Positions 12,103-23,422 of a stretch of 64,000 nucleotides of DNA are shown in pieces. The notes under the pieces are model-generated. The model worked only from the letters and a program-made list of their open reading frames with translations. It had not been told where the DNA came from and did no database searches. Position numbers and translations under genes: made by a program. The DNA is taken from contig JAFFSR010000347.1 in assembly GCA_017163975.1 (NCBI GenBank), positions 3,832,001 through 3,896,000 of the forward strand. The letters run 5' to 3'. Origin of the DNA: Anastatus disparis. Its lineage: Eukaryota; Arthropoda; Insecta; Hymenoptera; Eupelmidae. Each line of letters starts with the position of its first letter. Position 1 is the first letter of the stretch.

Positions 12103-13339
12103 AAGACAGATAGTTCGGCCCTCTATTAATTGCAGATTTTTCCATTTGCAATAAAACTATTTATCTATTTTGTTGTTTTGCAAAGAGAAAAAAAAAGAAA
12201 TTTTGCACATTTGGCGATATTATATTTTTTTTTCTTCTTAATATTTTGTGTGCCCCTAATCGTCGATGTGTAAAAGAAAAGTCTGAGTTACTTACATATA
12301 TTAATTTTAAAATTTGTGAAATTTGGTTAGTAATGACTAACAGTTCGTTAATAACTATCCGAATAATTATCATATTTTATTTCATTATTATGTTTGTATC
12401 TGTATATATTATATATATATATATATATTACGTTAAAGGGATGGTTTCGGGACGGGGTTTTTTCCCACCGAGTATACATAATAATTAACTCACGAAATTT
12501 TAAAAATTTACTAAAGAAATAATCGTAAATCAACCTTAATCGCAGATATAGATATAGAAATCATATGGCAACTTCCAGGACATGTCCTGGAAGTTGGAAA
12601 TGTCCTGGAAAGACCCCCTTAAAAATCAGGAATGTCCCGAAACGGTATACTTCGATGTAGATATATGTATATATATAGATTTCAATTGGTTAAAAAAATA
12701 TTTGGCGTTTGTAGATTTAGTGAATCTTTCAATAATTAGTATCTGGCAAGCGTATCTCAACATTGATTTTTATGAATTTTAGGACTTATTGTCGTGTATA
12801 CTGAGTGGTCATTTTTTTTTATTCTCAAGCTTTTCCCTCTAAGTAATGGACTTTTATTATTTTGGGCTTGATTTTTTAAACTTAGTAAGTTACTTGCCTA
12901 TACTTGTATTATATTTCTCCCCCTTTTTTTATGTTTAACTTCCTTGACCTTTCACATTTTCTTAACACATTACAGCCGCTACTGTCAACCAGAACGAAAA
13001 TTGATTCTTTTGCTATTAAAATTTTAGGAAAATGGATTAATTTACCTCATAAGGGTAATACTGTTTCATTGAATCTTATAAAATGAATTTAGCTGCACAT
13101 GTTTTCTTGTTTTAGATTTTTTAATTCCGGATCGGGATTCTTATGGTTTTGCAGCTGCATGTTGATTCACACGATTTTGTTCTTTTAATCGCGCTTTGTT
13201 TAAGAAAGTTCGATTGCCTTTAAAAAAATTCTGGCATCACTTTTGTCTATGTATATTTTTTTATTTGGAAATCCTTTCTTATTTATTAGCAAAATGATGA
13301 AAATGAAAATTTGATTATGTCATAACAAAAATTATTCAA
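12103..13339. other. Unassigned AT-rich DNA with short simple repeats
   Basis: It contains a TA-rich microsatellite near 12403-12430 and a perfect palindrome at 12569-12596 (listed separately). The open frames here are short and of random composition. Confidence 0.3.
12569..12596. repeat. Perfect 28-bp palindrome
   Basis: The sequence is self-complementary without a spacer, with half-site CAACTTCCAGGACA. It is followed at once by another partial half-site (TGTCCTGGAAAGACC). It could be a cruciform former or a dimeric protein-binding site. Confidence 0.7.
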
Positions 13340-13732
13340 TTAAGAGTAAACGGGAGCAGTTTTAATTATCGACCAAAAAGTGAAAATGTTATTTCATCAT
13401 AAATTAAATAATTATACTGTTTTCAAAAGAATTTTTTATCGAGCGCAATTTTTTATACATACATGATTGTATAATAAAATTTTTTTTCATAAAATTCACC
13501 ATATTTTAAACGAAAAGTAAGTAACCGTATTTCGAGTTTGATTAACAGCTTTAGTATAAAATTTTTAATTTTTTTAAATTTCCTTCAATTATTTTTGTCG
13601 AGCGCAATAGAGAAATAAATCTTGTGAATGTATTTAAAATTTTAATGTATTCCATTACGTACAGTAGGAGAAAATTAAACAACGGATTTTCGATTCTCGG
13701 TCGGTATCGAATCTGCTCTGGCCTGCTCTTAA
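13340..13732. mobile_element. TTAA-family foldback, copy 1 (393 bp)
   Basis: TTAA occurs at both ends (13340-13343 and 13729-13732). Read inwards, the right tip is TTAAGAGCAGGCCAGAG and the left is TTAAGAGTAAACGGGAG, and both reach a GAGCAG...GACC block. The interior carries GAGCGCAAT in both arms and AAAAGTAAGTAAC near the centre. The same set of motifs recurs at 42031-42387 and 50831-51220, defining a family. Confidence 0.75.
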
Positions 13733-14057
13733 GCCATCAGCTTCAAAGATTGATATAAATATTTTCTTTATTGATTTTATTGTTAAAAGCAAAGAGAAAT
13801 AATTTTTACTTTAGTATAAGGGAATTTCATATATGCTGCAATTGAGAACGATTTTATTTATCACACATTTATATGATTACTTGGAAAATCTAGTATGAAG
13901 TTAAATAATGCCCTTTAATATGCAAAAAACTTAGGAAAAAAAATTAGTTTTTTTACAAAACAACAAAAAAAATTAAATTATTTTCGTGAAAAAAATAAAT
14001 GCAATGCACATAGTTATGATTGACGTTATTATAAAAAATGCATATTTAAATTTTAGA
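13733..14057. other. AT-rich spacer
   Basis: About 325 bases between two foldbacks with nothing recognisable. Confidence 0.3.
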
Positions 14058-15088
14058 TTAAGGGTCAGCTCTAGACCTACTTTACCGATCGAAAATAGCT
14101 TAAAAAGATATTTCGGTTTCTGATAGAAATAAATATCACAATTGTTTGTACTTGTAGATATCAATTGATTTCAAACGAATAAGAAGCGGAAGCGTGTAAA
14201 TTTGTCGAAATTTAATGAGTAAGCCGTAAAAAATCATATCACTACCATAGATTTGAACTTACGCTTGAACGGTACAACTTACACTGAAAAAAATAGAATC
14301 TAGAACCAATGAGAATCCGCTTGGTGGTAGAAGATTTTTGTTTTGTTTTAAACCATAGTAGAATTTCGCTTGACTCTAGAGGAAAATCTGCTTCAATGAT
14401 ATCGACTTCCTTCTAATAGATATTCTGCTACCACCTAGCAGAAATATTTTTGAAGCAACCAAACTTTAATATGATGAATATTCATCTTGATTATAGTTAT
14501 TAGGTACAACTAGATTTCTATTTGATTCAAGAACTAAGAATCAAATAGATTTTTCATCTTACTCCTAGATTCTATTTTTTTCAGTGTACGTGATTTTCCT
14601 TCTCTGAATTCTATGGATTCATTTATTTAGAACAAATGGTGGAGAAGTCCAATCTCAAAGAAAATCGATAGAAAACAAAATTATTATTATACTCTGTGTG
14701 AGTATATAGCTCAGCTGACTGCCGCCATGTTGCCAACCTTATACGAAAATTATACTTCTCTCATAAAAAATAATAATTTTATTTTCTATCGATTTTCTTT
14801 GAGATTGGACTTTACCGCCATTTGTTTTAAATAAATGAAACCATTCAGAGAAGGAAAATCACGTAGGTTTTACCGTTCAAACGTAAGCTCAAATCTACGG
14901 TAGTGATATGATTTTTTACGGCTTACTCATTAAATTTCGACAAATTTACACGTTTCCGCTTCTTATTCGTTTAAAATCAATTGATATCTACAAGTACAAA
15001 CAATTCTGATATTTATCTCTATAAAAAAATCGAAATATCTTTTTTAGCTATTTTCGATCGGTAAAGTAGGTCTAGAGCTGACCCTTCA
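14058..15088. mobile_element. Long foldback element interrupted by a MITE
   Basis: The left arm (14062-14281 plus 14587-14690) mirrors the right arm (14765-15085). The outer ends read AGGGTCAGCTCTAGACC inwards on both sides. A TTAA sits at the left tip; the right tip reads TTCAA after CCC, perhaps a mutated TTAA. The arms share GATCGAAAATAGCT, TAAGAAGCGGAAGCGTG and ACGTGATTTTCCTTCTCTGA. A 305-bp MITE splits the left arm and is absent from the right arm. The centre (about 14695-14755) is not palindromic and includes GCCGCCATGTTGCC. Confidence 0.8.
14282..14586. mobile_element. 305-bp CACTG-type MITE with TA duplication
   Basis: The terminal inverted repeats read CACTGAAAAAAATAGAATC and are flanked by TA on both sides (14280-14281 and 14587-14588). 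The right arm of the host foldback preserves the empty site (a single TA followed by CGTGATTTTCC). That confirms both the ends and the 2-bp duplication. The TA target and CACTG ends fit the Tc1/mariner superfamily. Confidence 0.9.
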
Positions 15089-15756
15089 AATGCATATTAA
15101 TTATTTAGAAAACCATTCACGAAAATTCCGACAGTATTTACTAATTATTAATATATTACTGATTATTTTAAATAATAAGCTTAAAAATTGTTTCTTTTTA
15201 AAACTTTGATGTCCTCATGGGGCTAAAAAAAATTTAAATTCTGAATGTTCAAACAAAATTACGTTTTCATTTTTTTTTTCTTTAACAATATACATTATTA
15301 AGTATGGGTATTCCAAGCTATTTTTTTATTAAAATCTCCATCGAATAATTGAACATTTTTTCGTTTTTTTTTAGTTAAAAAAACACGTCAACTATAGATT
15401 TCAAATAAACTGCTTATAAGTTCTTAGAAATTAGTGTTGTTAATCTCTATTGTATTTTTCTTAAGAAATAATTAAAACAGAAAAGTTTTGTTATAATAAA
15501 ATATAATACTACATGCAAGTCACAAGAAAAATAATTTTATGCATAATTAGCATGTTTTATAAAAAAATGTATTATATCCGTCAGGTAAATTACGAAAAAA
15601 TAAAAAACCCGTATTTTTTTATTTTTCAAAATATGATAAATTGCAAAAGTTAAAGTCGATATAAGTTAATAAAATTTTTATATATACAGATATAGCACCA
15701 TAATTCGTGACGTCACAACCACATGTGTTATTGTGACGTCACACCAATTTAACTGC
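15089..15756. other. AT-rich DNA upstream of LTR element A
   Basis: No gene. The final 50 bases before the LTR hold two cAMP-response-element palindromes, listed separately. Confidence 0.3.
15708..15741. promoter_or_regulatory. Pair of TGACGTCA (CRE/ATF) palindromes with a central E-box
   Basis: TGACGTCA occurs at 15708-15715 and 15734-15741 with CACATGTG between them. All lie within 50 bases upstream of the 5' LTR of element A. These are perfect consensus CREB/ATF sites. Whether anything uses them is unknown. Confidence 0.4.
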
Positions 15757-17100
15757 TGTAACGGTATTCTACCGTGTTTGAATCTTGCGCGCTTAGGTAT
15801 TAAAATAGGATAAACGCTCGGTCATATGTCTCGTCTAAGACGAGTAAAGAAGTGCGTATCTTGACGACCGGCACGCGAGAAAGAAACTTGCCGGCCGCGA
15901 GGCGCTTCAGAGAGTTTCCGGCTACCGTTGCGTTAGCACGAAACCTAAGCCGCGCTGTGCTTATTAGAGAATTTCGCCACGTGGACATATAATACGGTAG
16001 ACTAAGTTCTCATTTGAAAGAGCGAGACATTGTCTTAATTAAAAGTCGTGAGTTTATACCGACTTGCGTATTATATTAGATTGGCTAGTTGCAACTCTCA
16101 GAAATTCTTTCTGTAGAGTTTTGCTTGACCGCTTTTCGCGCGTCTTAGCGGTCAGCCATTAAGTGCCAACAAATACGTTGATCGGCGTGCATAGGATTCC
16201 ACCGATCTACGTCCAGGCAACCACGTTGGCAGAGCTCAGCGGAATTCAAGGATCGGGAAGAGACGTGTTCCACCGATCTACTCCAGAGCATTTACGTATT
16301 GGTTACGTACAGGGGAGAAGCTTCGATAACGGGCGAGCGGCGTCTACGTGCACGTAGGTAATTAGTGTAAGCTGGCCAGTGCGTTATTGTAAGTATAATT
16401 ATACTGTGTGATATCCAAGTATTTTTTCTTCGAGAGATACTTGTTCAGGTATGTTGTATCATCGGTTAAATAACCGATCAGCGTCATAAGCGAGTATCAT
16501 TTAGTTCGCGACGCGCTCTCCATTTGCTCACTCTCTCAATAGACGCGTACATTACTTTTTATATATTATTTAATTTCATTCTCATTTAGTTTACGTTTTA
16601 TCTTTGTATTTATATTTTTCTTATAATAAATTGATTCCGTTTTTCTATTAAATCGTGCTTCATATTAATTATATTGCCTGACTATATATAACATAAAATA
16701 TATATTTCCCGTTGCTTACTCCGACGCCTCCGCGGTCCTTGTGAGCAGTTATAAATTATTTAATTACTTAATATCATATATTTTAATATAACGTATTTTG
16801 GAACCTGCCTCACGAAGGAAAACTGCGCTACCGGCCACGCGTATCTCGATCAGGTAAGAGAGAAAGAGAGAGAGAGAGAGACGCAGTGCGTGCAGCAAGC
16901 GACGAGTATATCAGATATGATTTTGTCGTTTATCAATAGAATTGATTAGCTAGCACAATCGGAGTTCGCTGTATAATATTAATTAAAATTCTTACGAATT
17001 TCAGCAACTCTGCATATAGTAAAATTTAAGGACTTAGCTAAAGTTGACATTAAATTAAAAGCTAATTCTTTTTTTGTAACGGACAAAATAACCGTTACAA
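15757..17100 (+). repeat. 5' LTR of element A (1344 bp)
   Basis: It starts TGTAACGG and ends CCGTTACA, the usual TG...CA form with inverted tips. About the first 650 bases are much more GC-rich than the surroundings. They carry short overlapping frames on both strands that recur in every LTR copy. A GA-repeat lies at about 16858-16880. AATAAA-like polyadenylation words occur near 16625. A second TGTAACGG-like block sits just before the 3' boundary. Confidence 0.9.
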
Positions 17101-17102
17101 AA

Positions 17103-17115
17103 TGGCGCCCAACGT
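17103..17115 (+). other. Primer-binding site, tRNA-Lys type
   Basis: TGGCGCCCAACGT begins two bases after the LTR. It matches the complement of the 3' end (with CCA) of insect tRNA-Lys(CUU) for 13 bases. This is where minus-strand DNA synthesis would start. Copy B has TGGCGCCCAACG at the equivalent place. The tRNA identity is from general knowledge of tRNA sequences. Confidence 0.7.
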
Positions 17116-17878
17116 ATAGATGTGTCAACGGGATCAGGCTTGTACGCGTCGTCTAATATATCGAAATTTGCAAATGGCGTCGAGCGCGTAGCTGGCGTCG
17201 ACACAAGCAGACTTTCGCGTTGTTCATAAAGGACTTTGTATTAAAGATGGCGTGTACCTGTAGCTAAAGTTTTATATTTAAAATAGAACGTGTCAAAAAA
17301 TTTTTTTCTTTTAGAAATCAAATTATTTTTAATCAAAGATAAATAAATTTAGAATTGACGTTAAATTTTTTTTATACATTTCGAAAAATAAAATTAATAT
17401 TAAATTGCTGTTTTTTCTGAAAAATAAAATAGAAATTTCTCGAAAAATTGCTAGGTATCTATTAAAATTTTTTTGTCGGTTAGCTGTTACAAATTTGTGT
17501 CCCCACGTGTCCCAGCGAAAATTCTATTTCTTTGCTTAACGCGCAGATATTCTCGTGCTTTAATAGCATCGTGACAGAGACGAAAGATATAGCTCTGTAT
17601 GCCTAATAGTTCGCTTTATGTGAAAAAGCGAACAGGCAGTCGAGATTTTCTAAGAATTAGAATAGTGCGTCGTTGTGTATAGCCTTCTTACCGATTAGGT
17701 CGTTAATAATAAATTACAAAATTTATAGGTGAGAGAGAAATATTAATTTCAGCTAACGAGGAAGTTGAAATTAAATCAATTTTAACATAACCCCTTTAAT
17801 ATAGGATAATCCAGTATCATTAATATTAAAATTTTTTTTGTATTTTGATATAATATTTAATTGAATAACTAGCTCGCC

Positions 17879-19123
17879 ACAGCGGCCCAAAGGGCCGCTG
17901 TAGCTCGCACCTCGGTCTTTTCAGAGCTTCGCTCCGCTCAGCTCTGAAATGCCCTCGGGCCTTGCATCGCTTCGCAATGCAAGGCATGCAAAAAGCTCCG
18001 CTTCTTGCATATAAGGCACGACCGAAAACGCTCGCGCTTCGCGCTCGCTATTTGATATTCAAAGAATATTAGAGCAAATCATTTACAACCGCAAAAGCAT
18101 TAAAAGTTAATCTTATTTCTTTTTTTCATTGAATGTTTGACCGCATCTTTCAACAGAAGGTTTGAATTTATTGTATTTATTTAAAAAATCAAATTTATAA
18201 TTATTTAATATTTTCTTGTGAATTAAGTTGATTGATTTCGAAAAAATTTATGTTATGTGAAAAAGACATATTTTTATTAACGTATATTTTTTAAAATTTT
18301 GGATAGGATAATCTATCAAAAGTTATAAGAAAAAAAAATTATTTTATAGTTTAGTAGCTTAAAAGTAAAGTTTTGTATAAAGTTTTTATTTGATCTGAAT
18401 CATTTTGATGGGGGATGATTTAAAACAATAATACAAATAAATGTTGGCAGTTTAAAAAAAAATAGTTCGAGCTGTTTTAAAACAGTTATCCCTTCAGAGG
18501 TAAAATAAATGATTTTTTGGAAATAACTTGAAAAAAACGAATTTTCAAAAAAAGTATATGAAATAAAATTTATAGAAAAAAATAAGATACATCTTTTTAA
18601 TATCATACATATTTTTTTTAAATAATATTTATCAATTTATCATTAAAAAGCCTTTAATTTCAACAATTTTCATGAATAATTTGAAAAATATTATCTTTAG
18701 AGAAAAATGTATAATATAAAAAAGATTTATTTTTTTATATTCTATAACTTTTATTTTATATACTTTTAAAAAAAAAATCGTAACTTTCAAGTTATTACCA
18801 AAAATCCATTTTTTTGACCATTTAAAAGGCGCTTATTTAAAAACGCTTCCAACGATTTTTTCCAAAATAGGAACGTTTACTTTTATTATTATTTGAAACA
18901 ATTTCCCGTTTGAATCATTCAGATCGGATAAAAACTTGTCGAGAAAATTCATAAACTTGATTTCTCACACACATACATCCATACATACATTTTAAGTAAG
19001 CCTCGTAATAGTCTTATTTTGCTATAAAAATAAGTTTTTTATCATAAAATAACATATTTTGAAGGGTTACATTTTTCGCGATGTCGAAAATATAAGGCAC
19101 TTCCGTATAGCGGTCGTGCCTAA
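17879..19123 (-). mobile_element. Helitron/Helentron-like insertion in the leader of element A
   Basis: Copy B lacks these 1245 bases and gives the exact empty site: host TTGAATAA joins AAATTAAAA with no net duplication. On the minus strand the 3' end is CTAG, with a perfect hairpin 11 bases upstream (stem CAGCGGCCC, loop TTT, at 17890-17910). The 5' end is TTAGGCACGACCG with its own hairpin (19096-19120). GGCACGACCG recurs in inverted orientation subterminally at about 18015. Insertion between two T residues, a CTAG end and asymmetric inverted repeats fit Helentron-type rolling-circle elements. Non-coding. A TA duplication is an alternative reading. Confidence 0.6.
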
Positions 19124-19807
19124 AAATTAAAATTTTTTATACATATTAAAGGGCTAGATAATTTTTTTAACTTGTATAATAAGTAAAATTACAAAGTTAA
19201 AATTTTTATTTATACACATAGTGGAATTTTTTGTTTTCTCTTTCTCTCTCATCAACGACTGCCAACTCGTAGCGCGGCAATCGACTGACGCTGTGTGTGT
19301 TGTGGAGAAATTTTAGAATTTTCTCGAAGACTTTAAATTAAAATTTATTTCTACACTACACGTTAAATACACATGTATAATAAATGAATTGTCCCTACAC
19401 AGTTAGGTGTGCATTTTTAACAAAAGTTTAAGAACGCACAGATTTTTGGATTTAGTTATATATGTTGATACTTAGTATTTTAAATTTAAAATTGTAAAAT
19501 ATTATTGAATAGTTTATTATAATCTAATATTTTCGATTAGCTTTACTATAATTATTAGAAATTCTAGAATAAATCCAAAAATCAAAACAATTAATTTTCA
19601 AAATATATACATATTAAGTCAATTTCAACTGCTACGTGTGTATATGGTTCTATTATAACCATATACAAACGATCAGTAATTTAATTTTCTTTATAAAATA
19701 AACGTGCGTACACACACACACACACACAGCGAGCGTTAGTAAAACCGCGTGCGATTAATAGGAAATAGAAAATATCTCAAGAAAAAAGACAGGAATATTA
19801 CTACGAG

Positions 19808-22510
19808 ATGGCAACACAAGTCACCGATTAGGTATCAACAGATGTGCAACAAAGAAGTGAAATAGCACTAGATGCCTCTAACGTACCAAAAAAACTGATA
19901 ATCTATCTTACCGCTATGCACAACCAGATGAAAGATATGACAAAACACGTGCATGAGGTATATTCCAAGATGGAAGGAATGTCAACTACGGTGAATTCTT
20001 TATCACAAAAAGTTGAAGTACTGTCACAGCCTAAATCTTCTAGCACACAGCTATTCGATCAGGCCACAGGTGAAAGAACACCTGAACGGGAAAACCTCCA
20101 AGAAAATAAAAGTAATGAACAGCACGTGGCTTTTCGTGATACATTTAGTATACACTACAATAATAGCAGTAGCCCATTAAATAGCCAAGCAAACAACAAT
20201 GCAGGTACAGATCAGCAAAATTATAGAAACCGTGATAATTTGCCAACTGGTACGGCAGGAGCACGTACAGTCGAGGGGGGAGGGACCCCTCACACTGCAA
20301 ACAGTGCGACGGATAACGCTAATCTGACCAAGCATAGTGACCGTCCAACGAGTGCAAATAAAAATACAGACGTAGGTCACATAGTGCGCCGCTGGAATGT
20401 TACATTTTCTGGCGAGCGAGGCCAAAGTATAGACCTCTTTCTAACTAGAGTTGAGGAGTGTCGAAAACTGGCTAAACTGAGTGAGAGCGATTTATTAACC
20501 TCTCTCTCCGAACTGCTCACAGAGGTTGCTGCGACCTGGTATCGAAATAACAGGCATTCGTGGCAAACCTGGGCTCAATTAAAAAAAGCTGCATTACGAT
20601 GGTATGGATATAGCAGACGTTTCCAACAGAGATTGTTAGCAGAAGCTAATGCACGTACACAAGGCAAAGACGAGCCTGTACGAGATTATATTATATGCTT
20701 ACAATCTATAATTTTAAAACAAGTCCCGTTACTTGATATTAATCAGCAGCTTGATTTATTGCACCGTAACCTCTTGCCAGAAATTCAACGTATGGTCAGA
20801 AGAGATGAAGTTACGGACATTGAATCTTTATTGGAAAAAGCTGCAGAAGCTGAATTGATACTCGAGGCGGAGAGAGTCTATAGACCACCACCTCCACCAG
20901 AACAGTCACTGTTACCTGACGTAGCTTATAGGCCAACGAGTAAGGTCAATGAAGTACAAATAGCAGCAGTACAGGAAGAACAGGCTGATAATGGACAGTT
21001 AAATTTAGGGAAAGCGTTAATCCAATTATTACAAGAAATACGTGAACTCAAAAAGGCGTTTGCAAAGCAGAAGAGGTTCAACGAGAACAATGTACAAAAA
21101 CCTGCACCGCCTAAATTGCCTCGAAGGAAGTCTGCTAAGCGTCAAAGGAATTTTAAGAAGCAGCCTCGGAAACTTTCGCAAGATGACAGCAATTCGGAAC
21201 AACAGAGCCAACAGCAAAAGGAAAGTTCTTCAGAAGATAAAAATCAAACAAAACCAGGTCAAGGAAACCAGAAAGGTTCGAAAAATCCAAAACGTAACCG
21301 TGAATGTAATCAGTGTGGATTATCTGGATATACTATCTGGTCCTGCCCTATCTGTGCGGGAAAAAGGACCAGGGAACAAGTAGAAGAGGTACCTACCGTT
21401 CTCAGTGAGGCTTATGAGATCTCAGAACCTTCCACTAGAAAGGTGTCAACTAAAAATTTACCTGAAGACTCAGTAGAAACACAAGTTGAGTCTCACACTT
21501 GTCGAGATGAGACAAGCGAACAGGTAGAGCTAAATCAGCCAACAATCGATGATAAAGCTCGATGGTGGCTCCCAGTAGTGATCGGAGATTACCGAATAAG
21601 GGCTCTGTATGACCCAGGTGCATCACGCACGGTCATGAACTCACTAGACTTACAGCTAGCAGTAGCCGGTAATGTACCTTTAATACCAGCTACCGGTAGA
21701 TTGGTTAAAGTAGCAGATGGAAAATCCTGCTCACTAATAGGTTATGTTGACCTTCCTTTCACCGTAGGCGGAATTACCAAAACGATTCGCTCTGCGATTA
21801 TGCCTAGCTTAAATGAAGAATGCTATCTAGGAGGCAACTTCTTGCGAGCATTTAGAACTATTTCCGATCCTTGTGAAAATAAGCTTTCTTTCAAAGGTAC
21901 TAATGTAAAGGGAAATTTAGAAGTTGCTGCTCTTAAACAACTGTACATTGGAAAATTAGAAACAGTTGGTTTAGCTGATATTTCAGCAACTGATCAGGCT
22001 TGTGTAAGAAGTTTGGTTGCAGGTAGAGCAAAAGCAACTCATAATATAGATTATTTCATAGGCAAGAGAAATAAAATGCTCTCTCCAGCTATTCAAGACA
22101 TAGCAAGTAAGCTTGCACCAAAATTTGTTGGTACATATGTCGTTACAGCTGAATCGGAATTAAATATACATAGGTTGGTAGACAAGGATGGTAATCCGTA
22201 TAGTACGATTCATGGAGAGCAGGTTAAAGCATATGTTGCAAGGCAAGAAGATGATCCGCAACCTCAACCACCGTTGGAATCAATGCGTGCGAATGAGACG
22301 ATGAGCGACCCGTCTCTTGCGATCCATGCGACTTCGTGTGCCAACATAGGATCGGGCTCAGATTGCGTGCGACCGTCTGCGAGCGGTGATTCTCCCCATA
22401 TCGAGAAACCGAATAGGAAGCGAGGTCATCCGCGTAAAAGAGTTGTCGTCGAAACGCGAACTGTAGAGCATAGGCATCAAGCTGAGTCCGAACCGATCAG
22501 GCGTAAGTAA
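19808..22510 (+). CDS. gag: Gag-protease-integrase-tail polyprotein of LTR element A (one early stop)
   Basis: One 901-codon frame, broken only by TAG at codon 8 (19829-19831), where copy B has CAG. An in-frame ATG at 19916 could restart it. In order: a coiled, polar N-terminus; a Retrotrans_gag-type capsid domain (about residues 196-350, with WYRN and DYI motifs); a proline run near 360; a basic region (about 435-500); a degenerate CX2C zinc-knuckle at about 500; an aspartic protease with DPGAS at about 602 in place of the usual D-T/S-G; then LAPKFVGTYVV (about 767), typical of the integrase C-terminal domain. Reverse transcriptase, RNase H and the integrase core are missing. It would form virus-like particles in the cytoplasm only with polymerase supplied in trans. 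Confidence 0.85.
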
Positions 22511-22700
22511 CGTAGGCCTAAGGGTTCTACCAATGCGAAGCGTAGCGAAAACATAGTAGTTTGTTCACCGGGAAAAACGCGTGTTCAACGAAAATTATTT
22601 TGTGGTAGAAAATCGTAAATATTAACATTGCTTAAGACAATGATTGCATACCTACCGCGCGATAGGCAGAGCAGCAGAACGCATTTATGCTGCGTCTGAC

Positions 22701-22707
22701 GAAGGGG
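22701..22707 (+). other. Polypurine tract of element A
   Basis: GAAGGGG lies directly before the TGTAACGG start of the 3' LTR, the expected place for the plus-strand primer. Copy B has GGAGGGG at the same place. Confidence 0.65.
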
Positions 22708-23220
22708 TGTAACGGTATTCTACCGTGTTTGAATCTTGCGCGCTTAGGTATTAAAATAGGATAAACGCTCGGTCATATGTCTCGTCTAAGACGAGTAAAG
22801 AAGTGCGTATCTTGACGACCGGCACGCGAGAAAGAAACTTGCCGGCCGCGAGGCGCTTCAGAGAGTTTCCGGCTACCGTTGCGTTAGCACGAAACCTAAG
22901 CCGCGCTGTGCTTATTAGAGAATTTCGCCACGTGGACATATAATACGGTAGACTAAGTTCTCATTTGAAAGAGCGAGACATTGTCTTAATTAAAAGTCGT
23001 GAGTTTATACCGACTTGCGTATTATATTAGATTGGCTAGTTGCAACTCTCAGAAATTCTTTCTGTAGAGTTTTGCTTGACCGCTTTTCGCGCGTCTTAGC
23101 GGTCAGCCATTAAGTGCCAACAAATACGTTGATCGGCGTGCATAGGATTCCACCGATCTACGTCCAGGCAACCACGTTGGCAGAGCTCAGCGGAATTCAA
23201 GGATCGGGAAGAGACGTGTT
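22708..23220 (+). repeat. Truncated 3' LTR of element A (513 bp)
   Basis: It matches the first 513 bases of the 5' LTR with no difference that I could see, then stops abruptly after GAGACGTGTT. The rest of the LTR is not found further downstream. A broken foldback begins at the next base, so this is a rearrangement breakpoint. Confidence 0.9.
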
Positions 23221-23373
23221 TTAATTTGGACCTGTTTAGACGTTATTTTAATGAAAATGTGCGAATTTAGTCTAGTTTTGAATGCCGTTTTGATTTTTGC
23301 GACGCGTGTTGATGTTTCTGAGTTATTCATGAAAAACCCAAAAAAGCAATTTTTTTTAAACGTGATTTTCTCA

Positions 23374-23377
<4 letters not shown>

Positions 23378-23418
<41 letters not shown>
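23378..23418. repeat. (AT)n microsatellite, left interior border of foldback
   Basis: A pure TA run at the inner edge of the left arm. Its partner is at 24172-24222. Confidence 0.9.
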
Positions 23419-23420
<2 letters not shown>

Positions 23421-23422
23421 TA

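Larger units (their letters stand above)
15757..23220 (+). mobile_element. LTR retrotransposon copy A, Ty3/gypsy-like, pol-deleted, 3' truncated
   Basis: In order: 5' LTR (15757-17100), primer site, long leader with a 1245-bp Helitron-like insertion, one gag-protease-integrase-tail frame (19808-22510), polypurine tract, and the first 513 bases of the 3' LTR, cut off at 23220. The two LTR stretches look identical by eye over the shared 513 bases, so insertion was recent. Reverse transcriptase, RNase H and the integrase core are absent. No target duplication can be seen because the 3' end is lost. Confidence 0.9.

Noticed and set aside
21042..21383. 113-codon frame overlapping gag of element A, and other overlapping frames near 20.2, 21.0, 56.4 and 57.2 kb
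   Set aside because: They are shadows of the gag frame in other phases or on the opposite strand, open because of codon bias.
19808..22510. A domesticated host gag gene
   Set aside because: It lies between LTRs with primer site and polypurine tract, and a sister copy has the same arrangement. It is a resident retrotransposon frame.
15757..23220. An endogenous retrovirus with an envelope gene
   Set aside because: No frame or space for an envelope protein exists after the integrase tail; only about 200 bases separate the stop codon and the 3' LTR.
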